From: Flavivirga rizhaonensis
GTDB taxonomy: Bacteria; Bacteroidota; Bacteroidia; Flavobacteriales; Flavobacteriaceae
Length of the DNA stretch: 44,447 bases
Direction: 5' to 3'
Assembly (NCBI RefSeq): GCF_004791695.1
Contig: NZ_SRSO01000036.1
Span: 1 to 44,447, forward strand
The position numbers and the translations under genes are program-made. Below, in pieces: positions 15,349 to 24,928 of this stretch. Below the pieces are notes generated by a model. It saw only the letters and a list, made by a program, of their open reading frames with translations, searched no databases and had not been told where the DNA came from. Position 1 is the stretch's first letter, and every line of letters begins with the position of its first letter.

Positions 15349-17760
15349 ATGAAGTTTTTTTACACAGTTTTCTTCTTTTTACTTGTTTCTATATCTTCTA
15401 GGGCACAGAACATAAAGGTATTTAGTGAGCTTACAAAAGAGCCCATTTTTGGAGTAGCTATATATAATGTAGACAAGTCAGAAAGTGTTTTTACTAATTT
15501 TAGAGGAGAAGCAGACTTAAGTAAATTTTCGGATACCGAAATAATTTACTTTAAACATTTGTCACATATTTTAAAAAAGATAACTAAACTTCAGTTGGGA
15601 AAATCAAATAGAGTTTATTTAAGTTCTAATACACAAGGCTTAGAAGAGATTGTTATTTCTGCTTCAAAATTTGAACAAAATAAAAGAGATATTCCACAAA
15701 AAATAGTTAGTGTAAGTAGCGCAAGTGTACAATTTTCAAACCCACAAACAAGTGCTGATTTGTTAGAAAATACAGGAAAAGTTTTTATTCAAAAAAGTCA
15801 ATTAGGAGGAGGAAGCCCTATGATTAGAGGGTTTTCTACTAATAGATTGTTAATTACTGTTGATGGGGTAAGAATGAATAATGCCATTTTTAGAGGCGGT
15901 AATTTACAAAATGTTATTGCTATTGATCCTTTTTCTGTACAAAATACTGAAGTTACTTTAGGGTCGGGTTCCGTAATTTATGGAAGTGATGCTATTGGTG
16001 GCGTTATGAGTTTTTATACACAGAAACCAAAATTGTCTTACTCGGATACATTGCTGTTCAAATCAAATATTATAGCAAGATATGCATCGGCTAGTGATGA
16101 AAAAACGGGACATTTCGATTTTAATTTAGGATATAAAAAATGGGCTTTTGTAACTAATGGTAGTTACACGAGTTTTGGAGATTTAAAAATGGGTAAAAAT
16201 GGACCTGATGATTACTTAAGGCCTGAATATGTTCTGGTCTCTAATACAGGGGATGCTATAATCGAAAATAACGATCCACGAGTTCAAAAATCTTCAGGTT
16301 ATGACCAATTAAATATCATGCAAAAAGTTCGTTATGAACCTTATAAAAATCTAAGTTTTGATTTAGGGCTATACTATACTAGAACGTCCAATATTCCCAG
16401 ATACGATCGTTTAATAAGGTATAGAAATAATGTCTTGCGTTCTGCTGAATGGAATTATGGACCCCAGAAGTGGTTTATGTCTAATCTGCAGGTCACCAAA
16501 TTAAGTAGTAACTCTAATTTGCATGATCAAATCAAGGTGACTTTAGCATATCAAAATTTTCAAGAAAGTAGATTAGACAGAGATTTTCAATCCACTATAA
16601 GAAATGTAAGAGACGAAGCTGTAGATGCCTATTCTTTTAATTTAGACTTAGAAAAAACATTGAGTTCCAAAACGGAGTTTTTTTATGGGCTAGAATATGT
16701 TTATAATAAAGTCATGTCTCAAGGTAAAGAAGAGGATATATCCAATAATACAAGCTTGTCATCCGTTTCCAGATACCCAAACGGAGCTAGTTGGCAATCT
16801 GCTGCAGTATATTCTAGTATTAAGTATAAACCAAATACTCAGTTTGTTTTTCAATCTGGTTTGCGTTTTAATCATATTGTTTCCAAGGCTGATTTTAGAG
16901 AAAACAATGCTTTTTTAAATTTACCTTTCCAATCATCTAAAAACGAAGCAGGAGCACTTACTGGAACAGCAGGTATTAGGTGGTCGCCAAATAGAACCAT
17001 ACAATGGAAATTTAATGCATCTTCCGCTTTTAGAGCTCCTAATATTGATGATATTGGTAAAGTCTTTGATTCCGAACCAGGTTCGGTAGTTGTTCCTAAT
17101 GAAAGTTTAAGGCCAGAGTATGCCTATGGAGGTGAATTAGGAATCAAACTAGATTTTAATAGGAAGTTTATCTTAGATATGAGTACGTATTACACCTATT
17201 TAGACAATGCTTTAGTTCGAAGAGATTATAATTTAAATGGTAATACAGAGATTGTTTATGATGGCGAATTAAGTAATGTACAGGCGATACAAAATGCGTC
17301 AAAAGCATGGATTTATGGTTTTGAGATTGGTTTAAAAGCAGCGATTACAAATCACATCGATTTGACGTCTCAATATAGCATTATAGGAGGAACAGAAGAA
17401 GATGATGGCATAGAAGTTCCTATTCGTCATGTGGCACCTAATTTTGGAAACACACATTTAGTTTGGACATCTAAAGGGCTAAAGTTAGATATGTTTGCAA
17501 ATTATAATAGCGAACTTTCTTTTAATCAACTGGCGCCTTCTGAAGTTGAAAAAGACTATATCTATGCGTTAGATACTAATGGAAATCCGTATAGCCCCTC
17601 TTGGTATACATTCAATTTTAGAGCACAATGTAAAATAAGTAATTCAGCCACGGTTACAGCTAGTTTAGAAAATATTACAGACCAACGTTATAAAACATAT
17701 TCTTCCGGAATTGCAGCGGCAGGTAGAAACCTTATTGTGTCTTTAAAATATAGCCTGTAA
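15349..17760 (+). CDS. TonB-dependent receptor, heme/hemoglobin-type candidate
   Basis: 803 residues. A signal peptide ends SSRAQ. Residues ~20-95 form a short carboxypeptidase-regulatory-like domain, followed by a plug (EEIVISASKFEQNKRDIPQK…GGGSPMIRGFSTNRLLITVD, then LGSGSVIYGSDAIGGVMSF) and a 22-strand-type barrel ending SLKYSL. The plug text resembles heme/hemoglobin and related outer membrane receptors, so heme or iron uptake is a fair guess. No heme oxygenase, hmuY-like gene or SusD partner is adjacent, so the substrate is not settled. It follows recO after 6 bp and ends with a hairpin terminator. Confidence 0.8.
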   Translation: MKFFYTVFFFLLVSISSRAQNIKVFSELTKEPIFGVAIYNVDKSESVFTNFRGEADLSKFSDTEIIYFKHLSHILKKITKLQLGKSNRVYLSSNTQGLEEIVISASKFEQNKRDIPQKIVSVSSASVQFSNPQTSADLLENTGKVFIQKSQLGGGSPMIRGFSTNRLLITVDGVRMNNAIFRGGNLQNVIAIDPFSVQNTEVTLGSGSVIYGSDAIGGVMSFYTQKPKLSYSDTLLFKSNIIARYASASDEKTGHFDFNLGYKKWAFVTNGSYTSFGDLKMGKNGPDDYLRPEYVLVSNTGDAIIENNDPRVQKSSGYDQLNIMQKVRYEPYKNLSFDLGLYYTRTSNIPRYDRLIRYRNNVLRSAEWNYGPQKWFMSNLQVTKLSSNSNLHDQIKVTLAYQNFQESRLDRDFQSTIRNVRDEAVDAYSFNLDLEKTLSSKTEFFYGLEYVYNKVMSQGKEEDISNNTSLSSVSRYPNGASWQSAAVYSSIKYKPNTQFVFQSGLRFNHIVSKADFRENNAFLNLPFQSSKNEAGALTGTAGIRWSPNRTIQWKFNASSAFRAPNIDDIGKVFDSEPGSVVVPNESLRPEYAYGGELGIKLDFNRKFILDMSTYYTYLDNALVRRDYNLNGNTEIVYDGELSNVQAIQNASKAWIYGFEIGLKAAITNHIDLTSQYSIIGGTEEDDGIEVPIRHVAPNFGNTHLVWTSKGLKLDMFANYNSELSFNQLAPSEVEKDYIYALDTNGNPYSPSWYTFNFRAQCKISNSATVTASLENITDQRYKTYSSGIAAAGRNLIVSLKYSL

Positions 17761-17762
17761 AA

Positions 17763-17794
17763 AAACACCACGAACAAATTATGCTGTGGTGTTT
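17763..17794. terminator. Terminator between TonB receptor and T9SS protein genes
   Basis: AAACACCAC (17763-17771) pairs perfectly with GTGGTGTTT (17786-17794), 14-base loop. A-rich before and T-rich after, so it could serve both converging genes. Confidence 0.7.
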
Positions 17795-17818
17795 GATATT
17801 ATTTTTGAATTTCTTTTT

Positions 17819-20173
17819 TTATTTTTTTACTGCTTTTTTTGTAATTATTGTACCATTAGATAATGTTACTTGAGCCATGTAAATGGTGCTGTTTAAGTTA
17901 GAAAGCTTGTAAGTCTCAGAACTTTTTTGACCTTTAAAATTATATAATTGCCTTCCTAAAAGATCATATATGGCTACTGCTTTAATGTTTAGGCTGTTTG
18001 AGGTTTTAAATTGAACATGGTCATTATCTAGTTCAACAATGCTTAGACTGTTTTTGTCTGTAGCAATATTATCTACAGATAAAGAACTGGCATTAAATAC
18101 AATTTCAAAGCGGTCATTAAACTCACCAACTTCCGATGTAAAAGTGTAATCAGATGTAGATAAATCGTGTATCTTATTTAATATATTATCTTTTAAATAG
18201 ATGGTATTATTGTTTAAAAAATCGCCTTGAATCTTAGCAACAGATAGTTTGTATAACGTAGCTAATTCAATAGATGTATAGAACCCTAAAGGGATAACTT
18301 CTTCTTCATTTATACTGTTTGTGTTTTTACCCTGAATAGCATATTTTTTATTACTTTCTTCATTAATTAATGTGTAAATTATAGAAGCCCCTCCACTAGA
18401 TAAAATTCTTGGTGCATCATATGCCATTCCATCGTTTTCGTTTGTAGCACCATCAACATAAGCAACAAGAACCTGATTAAAGATGCCATTATCAGATGTT
18501 AGATTAACCCATAATTTGTTATCAATAGAATTGTTTTTCTTTTTTGAATTTGAATTTTTGAAAAACTGAGAGTTGCTAGTTCCATCAGCCATTCTCATTG
18601 AGTTGTTAAAAGTGACATTGCCATTTGATAGTCCAGCGATAAAAAAGCCTTGTCCAGACGGAATATAGTCGTTAGGAAAAACTCCATCTCCATTATCAGA
18701 GTTATTAATACTTCCGCTACCAGCGGTTATGATGGCATAATCGTTTTGTGAAAAATTCAAATTCTCATTTCCACTGGTTGTACTAGAAGGAGCTGTTCGA
18801 TGCGACCATAGGTAGGCAGCACCATCTACAACAGCAGAATTTGCAGTATAAAAAGCATTAAAATCTAAAGCGCATGGGTATGGGTTGCCAATAAGGTTCC
18901 AATGTCCACCCGTATTAGCAGAATTATAAGAGATCGAAGTTGTATATGGGCCATTATTAAAAGCCCCATTAAAGTTGTAATTATAAGACAAAGCTCCAAT
19001 ATAACCTATTCTGGAGTGAGTTGCAGCAAACCCTACACCAGCATCCATTGTGTATGTATTACCAGCAAATTGCCAATCATTCCCGTCATCGTCAATATCA
19101 TCTGAACCTGAGTTATAAACCCCAGTATTTCCAACCTCGGCTAAAATATCTAAGTAATTGGTGGCATCATACCAATAACGTCTATCAGAATCCACTAGTG
19201 GACTAGTGGCTATGGTTAAACCAGAAACAGGAGAACTCCAATATGTATAGTCATACCAATTGTTTAATATGGACGTGCTTTTTCTCACTAAAGATGTTCC
19301 TGTACCAAGTGTAAAAGATGAAGCGTCATCATTTTGAACAAATGCACCATGATTCTGTACCGTAATATTTCCATCAACGTCTACATCATTCTGGACTTCT
19401 ACAAAAGTATTGTCAATGATATTTAAAGTAAATCCACTATTTACAGTTAAACTACAAGCTCTAAAACTTCCTGTACTGGTGTCGTAGTCGTCTGCAATAA
19501 TAACAGGGGTATTTATATTTGGGCCAGTAACTGGAGACCAAGCACCTGCCGTCCATGTTACAGTTGGAGAAGAACAGGTTGGTAAAGCACTAACAGTTCC
19601 GTTTATTACGATTCCTTTATTAGTAGCAGTATTTTCATCAATGTCAAAAGTTCCTGTTGCACCCGTAGAATTATAAGCGTATAGTCTGAACGTAATAGTT
19701 CCTGTGATACCTGTTATTGTTGATAAATCTATCCCGTTATTATTTTCAGTTCCAGCAGAAACGGAAGCATCAGTAAATATGGAAGAGAAACCAGAGCCAG
19801 TATCTACTTGAATATCAACCATTGTTGGACCAGTTCCACTTCTATCATATGTCAAATCCATTGTTGTTAAATCGATTTCATAACCAGAATCCGGTGTTAA
19901 AGTCCATTCTAAATAATCATTAACATCAATTGATGCACTTGTAGTCCAATCTCTAGAATTATAAGTTGCTCCTGCATTTGCGTTAATTCCAGAGCTTCTG
20001 CAAATACCTGAGGTAGAAACTAAATCAATATTTGGATCAGATGAAATAATACCACTGCATCCAGCATTTGCAACTGAACTATATGATATTATTTCTTGCC
20101 CATACCCAAAAGTAACTACAAGCAAACATGTAATTAAAAAAGCAAGGGATTTCAATGGAGTAATTTTTTTCAT
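17819..20173 (-). CDS. Secreted protein with type IX (type A) sorting domain
   Basis: 784 residues from MKKITPLKSLAFLITCLLVV (signal peptide ending GYGQ). The body is Thr/Ser/Asn/Gly-rich and beta-structured, with no catalytic motif I recognise. A segment near residue 50-200 (DYLEWTLTPDSGYEIDLTTM, FRLYAYNSTGATG) looks like a beta-sandwich, and the centre has GGHWNLIGNPYPCALDF, a phrase common in Bacteroidota adhesin-like secreted proteins. The last ~80 residues are a T9SS type A sorting domain (IKAVAIYDLLGRQLYNF…YMAQVTLSNGTIITKKAVKK). It is therefore exported and anchored by the Por system represented by porZ. A longer frame to 20320 would read through a hairpin repeat (AERSRS peptide) and is rejected. 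Confidence 0.75.
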   Translation of the reverse strand: MKKITPLKSLAFLITCLLVVTFGYGQEIISYSSVANAGCSGIISSDPNIDLVSTSGICRSSGINANAGATYNSRDWTTSASIDVNDYLEWTLTPDSGYEIDLTTMDLTYDRSGTGPTMVDIQVDTGSGFSSIFTDASVSAGTENNNGIDLSTITGITGTITFRLYAYNSTGATGTFDIDENTATNKGIVINGTVSALPTCSSPTVTWTAGAWSPVTGPNINTPVIIADDYDTSTGSFRACSLTVNSGFTLNIIDNTFVEVQNDVDVDGNITVQNHGAFVQNDDASSFTLGTGTSLVRKSTSILNNWYDYTYWSSPVSGLTIATSPLVDSDRRYWYDATNYLDILAEVGNTGVYNSGSDDIDDDGNDWQFAGNTYTMDAGVGFAATHSRIGYIGALSYNYNFNGAFNNGPYTTSISYNSANTGGHWNLIGNPYPCALDFNAFYTANSAVVDGAAYLWSHRTAPSSTTSGNENLNFSQNDYAIITAGSGSINNSDNGDGVFPNDYIPSGQGFFIAGLSNGNVTFNNSMRMADGTSNSQFFKNSNSKKKNNSIDNKLWVNLTSDNGIFNQVLVAYVDGATNENDGMAYDAPRILSSGGASIIYTLINEESNKKYAIQGKNTNSINEEEVIPLGFYTSIELATLYKLSVAKIQGDFLNNNTIYLKDNILNKIHDLSTSDYTFTSEVGEFNDRFEIVFNASSLSVDNIATDKNSLSIVELDNDHVQFKTSNSLNIKAVAIYDLLGRQLYNFKGQKSSETYKLSNLNSTIYMAQVTLSNGTIITKKAVKK

Positions 20174-20192
20174 GATGTTAAGTTTAAAATCT

Positions 20193-20218
20193 ATACTTCG
20201 ACTACGCTCAGCACAGTG
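20193..20218 (-). repeat. REP-like hairpin element upstream of T9SS gene
   Basis: Core TCGACTACGCTCAGCACAG on the plus strand; related to the copies in bioF (32289-32314) and the ketoacyl synthase gene (28066-28091), all sharing CGACTRCGCTC or a close variant. It lies in the 5' leader of the T9SS gene. Confidence 0.65.
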
Positions 20219-20279
20219 GATTTGGTTTTTATAAATTCTTATTCTTATTGTTAATTTATCTATTGTTATTTTTGAAACC

Positions 20280-20756
20280 ATGAAGTTATCAAAAATAACA
20301 TATACGGTACAAGAAGCCACTAAAAAATTAGAGCATTATTGTGCGTATCAAGAACGTTGTCATCAAGAAGTTAGACAAAAACTAACTAATATGAATATGA
20401 TCCCTGAGGCTATCGATATGATAATCGTTCACCTTTTGGAGCATAACTTTCTTAATGAAGAACGTTTTGCCAAAGCATTCGTAAGTGGTAAGTTTAAAAT
20501 CAAGCATTGGGGGCGACGACGTTTAACTTACGAACTTAAGAAAAAAGACGTGGTCAAAGTTAATATAAATCAAGCACTTAGTGAAATCGAAAATGAGGAG
20601 TATATCGAGGTTTTCAACGATTTAGCCGAAAAAAAGGCAAATTCGATTAAAGAAACTAACAAGTTTAAGAAAAGAAAGAAATTAATAGATTTTTTAATAT
20701 ATAAAGGGTGGGAGTCTGATTTAGTGTATGAAAAAGCAAATGAACTTATACAATAA
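20280..20756 (+). CDS. recX: RecX-family regulatory protein
   Basis: 158 residues of three tandem helical repeats: EATKKLEHYCAYQERCHQEV, IIVHLLEHNFLNEERFAKAF with KHWGRRRLTYELKKK, and the third repeat ending IYKGWESDLVYEKANELI. This is RecX, a modulator of RecA filaments. Length is normal. TTG (20248-20250) and TATTTTTG (20267-20274) sit directly upstream, so transcription would begin at or near the start codon (possible leaderless mRNA). Divergent from the T9SS gene; its end overlaps the cupin-like gene by 11 bases, head-on. Confidence 0.85.
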   Translation: MKLSKITYTVQEATKKLEHYCAYQERCHQEVRQKLTNMNMIPEAIDMIIVHLLEHNFLNEERFAKAFVSGKFKIKHWGRRRLTYELKKKDVVKVNINQALSEIENEEYIEVFNDLAEKKANSIKETNKFKKRKKLIDFLIYKGWESDLVYEKANELIQ

Positions 20757-21618
20757 GAGTACTGTTTTCATGTGTTCTTATTATGGCCTGCTCATTTTTC
20801 CAATCAATCCATTTTTGACCTCTTAAACGTCTCATCATATTATCATAATTACGCATAATCAATAAGTTATATATTGCTCTGCTAAAGTTTTTAGGATTTC
20901 TTGCTATTGCCCTTAAACTCATAGAAAAACCAGGTGTTATATAACGCATATAATGCCAATAACCTTCTGGCATGTATAAAATTTCACCATGTTTTAATTC
21001 GGTTTTATGCCCCTTAGCTTTTTTAAGCATGGGCCATTTTTTAAAATCTGGATTGTTAAAATCTATGTCTTCTCTGGTGATTAAAGAATGTGGAATTTTA
21101 TACAAGTATTTACTTTGTTTTTGGTCAAACATAATAACCTGTTTGGTGCCTTCAAAATGAAAATGAAAAATATTAGCTAAATCAATATCATAATGCATAA
21201 AAGTATGGGAATTACGCCCTCCAAAAAACAACATAGGAATTCCTTTCATGAGTCGTAACCCAAAATCTGGAAACGTAAAATCTTTTTGTAATTCAGGTAT
21301 TTCTTTTAGAGCATTCCAGAGAAAAATACGATACTTAGTAGGCTCGCTTTTTAGCAAATCTATATAATCGCTCATTTTCATTTTTGCATGTGGTTCATTA
21401 AACCCATCTTTATAATCTACAGGTCTGTCATCGTAAAGTGGAATAGTAATATTACCAGCTATGGCTTTCATATAATCTAAATTCCATTTGGTGTAAGCAG
21501 GCCAGTCCTCTATAAACCGTTCAATAACAATAGGTTTTTGCGGATTAAAATAATATTTTAAAAAATCCGCTTTATTAATGGTTTTTACACGAGGAATATC
21601 TTGCAGATTAAGTGCCAA
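20746..21618 (-). CDS. Cupin-like (JmjC-type) 2-oxoglutarate oxygenase
   Basis: 290 residues. An iron-binding HxD…H triad is visible: His142-Tyr-Asp144 (HTFMHYDID) and His222 (EGYWHYMRY). It has the Cupin_8 features PIVIERFIEDWPA near the N-terminus and KHGEILYMPEGYWHY before the last ligand. These enzymes hydroxylate proteins or small molecules using Fe(II) and 2-oxoglutarate; the substrate cannot be told. The gene converges with recX (11-bp overlap). No partner gene is near. Confidence 0.8.
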   Translation of the reverse strand: MALNLQDIPRVKTINKADFLKYYFNPQKPIVIERFIEDWPAYTKWNLDYMKAIAGNITIPLYDDRPVDYKDGFNEPHAKMKMSDYIDLLKSEPTKYRIFLWNALKEIPELQKDFTFPDFGLRLMKGIPMLFFGGRNSHTFMHYDIDLANIFHFHFEGTKQVIMFDQKQSKYLYKIPHSLITREDIDFNNPDFKKWPMLKKAKGHKTELKHGEILYMPEGYWHYMRYITPGFSMSLRAIARNPKNFSRAIYNLLIMRNYDNMMRRLRGQKWIDWKNEQAIIRTHENSTLIV

Positions 21619-21773
21619 TACTTAAATAGTTTAGTTTTCAAAGTTAAAAAAACGTTATGAAATCAAAAATAGTATTTTTGGAAGTCACTTCTAATTTTTT
21701 GAAATGAAGCATCTTAAGCAAGTTGGCTTACTTTAATAAAAATTTAAAAGTGATAATTTATTTAAAAATATAA

Positions 21774-22868
21774 TTACTTTAAAGTTTTAGCTTTTTCTTT
21801 TGCAATTTCGTTACGCTCTATAGTATGATCTGGTCGTGTCCATTTAGGTTTCTCACCTAAAGCTTCATATTGAGAATCACTAGCTTCAACGGTTTGAGGT
21901 TGTACTTTTTTGGTAAATGGTTTTTGTGGATTCATCCCCAATAATTCAAACATTTTCATGTCTTCATTTACATCAGGGTTTGGAGTTGTTAATAGTTTGT
22001 CACCAGCAAAAATGGAATTAGCACCAGCAAAGAAGCACATAGCCTGCCCTTCTCTAGACATATGGGTTCTACCTGCACTTAAACGCACCTGAGTTTCTGG
22101 CATGACTATTCGTGTGGTAGCAACCATACGAATCATATCCCAAATTTCAACTGGTTTCTCATTTTCTAAAGGCGTGCCTTCAACCGCTACTAAAGCATTT
22201 ATTGGAGTTGATTCTGGTTGCGGATTTAAGGTCGATAAAGCGACTAACATACCTGCACGATCTTCTATGTTTTCACCCATACCTATGATACCACCACTAC
22301 AAACAGTAACGTTAGTTTTGCGTACATTGTCAATGGTATCCAACCTGTCTTGATAGCCTCTTGTAGATATAACTTCTTTATAGTATTCTTCAGATGAATC
22401 TAAATTATGGTTGTAAGCATATAAACCAGCTTCGGCTAATCGTTGTGCCTGATTTTTAGTAATCATTCCAAGTGTACAACACACTTCCATATCTAGTTTG
22501 TTGATGGTTCGTACCATTTCTAAAACTTCGTCAAATTCTTCACCATCTTTCACATTACGCCATGCAGCCCCCATACAAACGCGAGAGCTTCCAGTTGCTT
22601 TTGCACGCAAAGCTTGTGCTTTTACTTGTTGTACAGACATTAAATCATTTCCTTCAATATCGGTATGATAACGCGCCGCTTGCGGACAATAACCACAATC
22701 TTCTGAGCACCCTCCTGTTTTTATAGATAATAAAGTAGATACTTGTACTACATTAGGGTCATGATGCAAACGATGAATGGTTGCGGCTTCGTAAAGCAAC
22801 TCCATTAAAGGTTTGTTATAAATTTTTATGATGTCTTCTTTTGTCCAGTTGTGTCGTATCTCGCTCAT
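21774..22868 (-). CDS. bioB: Biotin synthase
   Basis: 364 residues. The radical-SAM cluster motif is CSEDCGYC (Cys54, Cys58, Cys61), with YCPQAARYHT following, and later RVCMGAAWRN, YNHNLDSSEEYY, CSGGIIGMGE and RLSAGRTHMSREGQAMCFFAGANSIFAGDKLLTT, all BioB signatures. It inserts sulfur into dethiobiotin. It has a C-terminal tail of about 40 residues, slightly longer than the E. coli enzyme. It stands alone, 5 kb from the bioF-bioD-bioA group, on the same strand, with its own promoter (22891-22923). Confidence 0.97.
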   Translation of the reverse strand: MSEIRHNWTKEDIIKIYNKPLMELLYEAATIHRLHHDPNVVQVSTLLSIKTGGCSEDCGYCPQAARYHTDIEGNDLMSVQQVKAQALRAKATGSSRVCMGAAWRNVKDGEEFDEVLEMVRTINKLDMEVCCTLGMITKNQAQRLAEAGLYAYNHNLDSSEEYYKEVISTRGYQDRLDTIDNVRKTNVTVCSGGIIGMGENIEDRAGMLVALSTLNPQPESTPINALVAVEGTPLENEKPVEIWDMIRMVATTRIVMPETQVRLSAGRTHMSREGQAMCFFAGANSIFAGDKLLTTPNPDVNEDMKMFELLGMNPQKPFTKKVQPQTVEASDSQYEALGEKPKWTRPDHTIERNEIAKEKAKTLK

Positions 22869-22890
22869 AAATGAAGTTAATAATCTGTAT

Positions 22891-22923
22891 CAAAAATACT
22901 AATTAAATAGAATATACGTTCAA
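22891..22923 (-). promoter_or_regulatory. bioB promoter
   Basis: On the minus strand TTG (22923-22921), 22-bp spacer, TATTTTTG (22898-22891), giving a leader of about 15 nt before the bioB ATG. No BirA-type long inverted repeat was seen. Confidence 0.5.
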
Positions 22924-23069
22924 TATTTCTCTAATTAATATACCTATTGATTCAGGCATACGTTTTTTATAAAACTAAAGATTTTGTATTTTACTATTGT
23001 CTGATTATATGATAAATGTGTTATTTTGCCTACTTTGTATTTGTCTTTAAATAATGAACCTTAAAGAGT

Positions 23070-23378
23070 ATGAACAGAATACTGGTTTTCTTAAAACATC
23101 CAGATAAAAAGAGTATTTCCAAAATGATAAAGGAAATAATAACTCTTATGATTAAAAAGAGAGAAATACCTTTTTTTAAGGAAGCATGCAAAGAAGTTGT
23201 CAATGCCGTTAAAATTATACCAGATAGGTTTATAGGTTGGGATGTTGCAATTACCCAAAATGGTCCGATTATAGTTGAAGCAAATTGGGATCCCCATATT
23301 TTTTTAAGTGACTATGCATATGGAGGTTTGTTAAAAAATAGACATATAAAAAGATTAGTAAATGATTTAAAAAAGTAA
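23070..23378 (+). pseudogene. ATP-grasp (sugar-transfer-associated type) C-terminal fragment
   Basis: 102 residues. From ~residue 38, PFFKEACKEVVNAVKIIP then FIGWDVAITQNGPIIVEAN matches the C-terminal half of ATP-grasp proteins of the polysaccharide/teichuronopeptide-like group, where the Asp and the Glu-x-Asn are Mg-ATP ligands. The nucleotide-binding N-terminal and lid regions (~200 residues) are absent and the first 35 residues do not fit the family. It is most likely a truncated relic, isolated between bioB and the flotillin operon. It could instead still be expressed as a small protein; no promoter is obvious. Confidence 0.6.
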
Positions 23379-23465
23379 AATGAATTAAACTAAGAAGAAA
23401 GTATAGAATAACTACACATGCATTAAAAGAGCTTTTTTCAGCTTAAAAGGTTTCTAAAACATAAA

Positions 23466-23485
23466 AACCCGAAGTTAGTCGGGTT
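23466..23485. terminator. Terminator downstream of flotillin gene
   Basis: AACCCGA (23466-23472) pairs with TCGGGTT (23479-23485), loop AGTTAG. A-rich on its left, so it works best for the minus-strand flotillin operon. Confidence 0.7.
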
Positions 23486-23515
23486 CTTATATTTTATACA
23501 TTTTTGAAAAGAATC

Positions 23516-24928
23516 TTATTTTTCTTCTTCAGTGTTGTTTGAAGTGTTTTCATTGACCTCTTTCCCTTTTAAATATTCAGGTAATTGCATTCCAGCCATA
23601 TTGAACATGTCTTGTAAAGGAGGTACCGATTTATACATGCCAGAAAGGAAATTAGCTGTTGAAGATTTTCCATCTTCTCCACTACCACCATTTTCCCATA
23701 CAGTTACTTTGTCAATCTTAATATTTTTAATGGCTTCTGCTTGTGTTTTAACTAACTCAGGTAGTTTATCCGCAATTAATAATAATACAGCATCTTTAGA
23801 ATTATTACCAGCTGCTTTTACAATTTGGTCCAAACCAGCTGCTTGTTTTGTTAAGATTTCATATAGCCCTTCTGCTTCTGCTTGTGCTTTGAAAAGAATC
23901 GCATCAGCTTCACCTTTGGCGCGTCTTCTAATTTTTTCAGCTTCCGCTTCGGCGTCAATTTCAACTTTCTTTTTATCAATTTCAGCAGGAACAATAACAT
24001 CAGCCATTTGAGATGAACGTTCTCTTTCTGCTCTCGCTGTTTCGGCTTCTTTTTCAGCAGCATAAGATTCTTCCAATGCTTTTGCGCTTTGAACTTTTTC
24101 AGATGCAATCGCGACACGTTCTGCTTCTGCTTCTCTTTGACGACGTAACGAATCGGAATTGGCCACAGCAATTTTTGCGGTATTTTCACCTTCTACGGCT
24201 TGTGCATTAGCTGCTGCAACTTGAGTTCTTTCATCTTGTACGGCATTAGCTTCACCAATAGATCCATCTCTTGTTTTTTCTGCAACCGATTTACGAGCTG
24301 CATTAATAGCATGCGCTGCGGCCTCTTTCCCTAAGGCTTCTATATAGCCAGATTCATCAACAATATCCGTGATATTTACGTTGATTAGTTTTAATCCGAC
24401 TTTCTTTAATTCAGATTCTACAGATTGCGAAATATTTGCTAAGAATTTATCTCTATCGGAATTAATTTCTTCAATATCCATAGAAGCTACTACTAAACGT
24501 AACTGACCAAAAATAATTTCTTGAGCTAGATCTTGAATTTCATTTTGACCTAATCCTAATAAACGTTCCGCAGCATTTTGCATGATGCCAGGCTCAGTTG
24601 AAACACCAATGGTGAAACGAGAAGGTACATTTACACGGATATTTTGTTTAGAAAGGGCATTTACCAGATTTACTTCAATCGATATTGGTGTTAAATCAAG
24701 AAACTCATAATCTTGAATTACGGGTAAAATAAATGCAGCACCACCGTGAATACATTTAGCCGATTGCCCGCCACCTACTTTTCCGTAGACTACTAAAATC
24801 CTATCGGAAGGACAGCGTTTGTAGCGTCTAATTAGTACTATTAAAAAAAGGAATATAAATAATACTCCAAAAATAAGAGCCATAGGAAATCCTAAGTTAA
24901 GCCCTTCCTGAATTATCAGTAATTTCAT
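23516..24928 (-). CDS. Flotillin-family (FloT/YuaG-like) membrane scaffold protein
   Basis: 470 residues: one N-terminal membrane helix (~16-34, MALIFGVLFIFLFLIVLIR), an SPFH/band-7 domain (~35-210, with VYGKVGGGQSAKCIHGGAAF and VNVPSRFTIGVST), then a long Ala/Glu-rich coiled coil (~210-360), and a flotillin C-terminal domain (LPELVKTQAEAIKNIKIDKV, YKSVPPLQDMFNMAG). Flotillins organise membrane microdomains. Its first 32 bases overlap the NfeD-like gene; the alternative start MALIFG (24883) would remove the overlap and leave 13 bp. The pair matches Bacillus yuaF-yuaG. Confidence 0.9.
   Translation of the reverse strand: MKLLIIQEGLNLGFPMALIFGVLFIFLFLIVLIRRYKRCPSDRILVVYGKVGGGQSAKCIHGGAAFILPVIQDYEFLDLTPISIEVNLVNALSKQNIRVNVPSRFTIGVSTEPGIMQNAAERLLGLGQNEIQDLAQEIIFGQLRLVVASMDIEEINSDRDKFLANISQSVESELKKVGLKLINVNITDIVDESGYIEALGKEAAAHAINAARKSVAEKTRDGSIGEANAVQDERTQVAAANAQAVEGENTAKIAVANSDSLRRQREAEAERVAIASEKVQSAKALEESYAAEKEAETARAERERSSQMADVIVPAEIDKKKVEIDAEAEAEKIRRRAKGEADAILFKAQAEAEGLYEILTKQAAGLDQIVKAAGNNSKDAVLLLIADKLPELVKTQAEAIKNIKIDKVTVWENGGSGEDGKSSTANFLSGMYKSVPPLQDMFNMAGMQLPEYLKGKEVNENTSNNTEEEK

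Noticed and set aside
20174..20320. 49-residue extension of the T9SS protein upstream of MKKITP
   Set aside because: It runs through a hairpin repeat and overlaps the recX start; the signal peptide begins at MKKITP.
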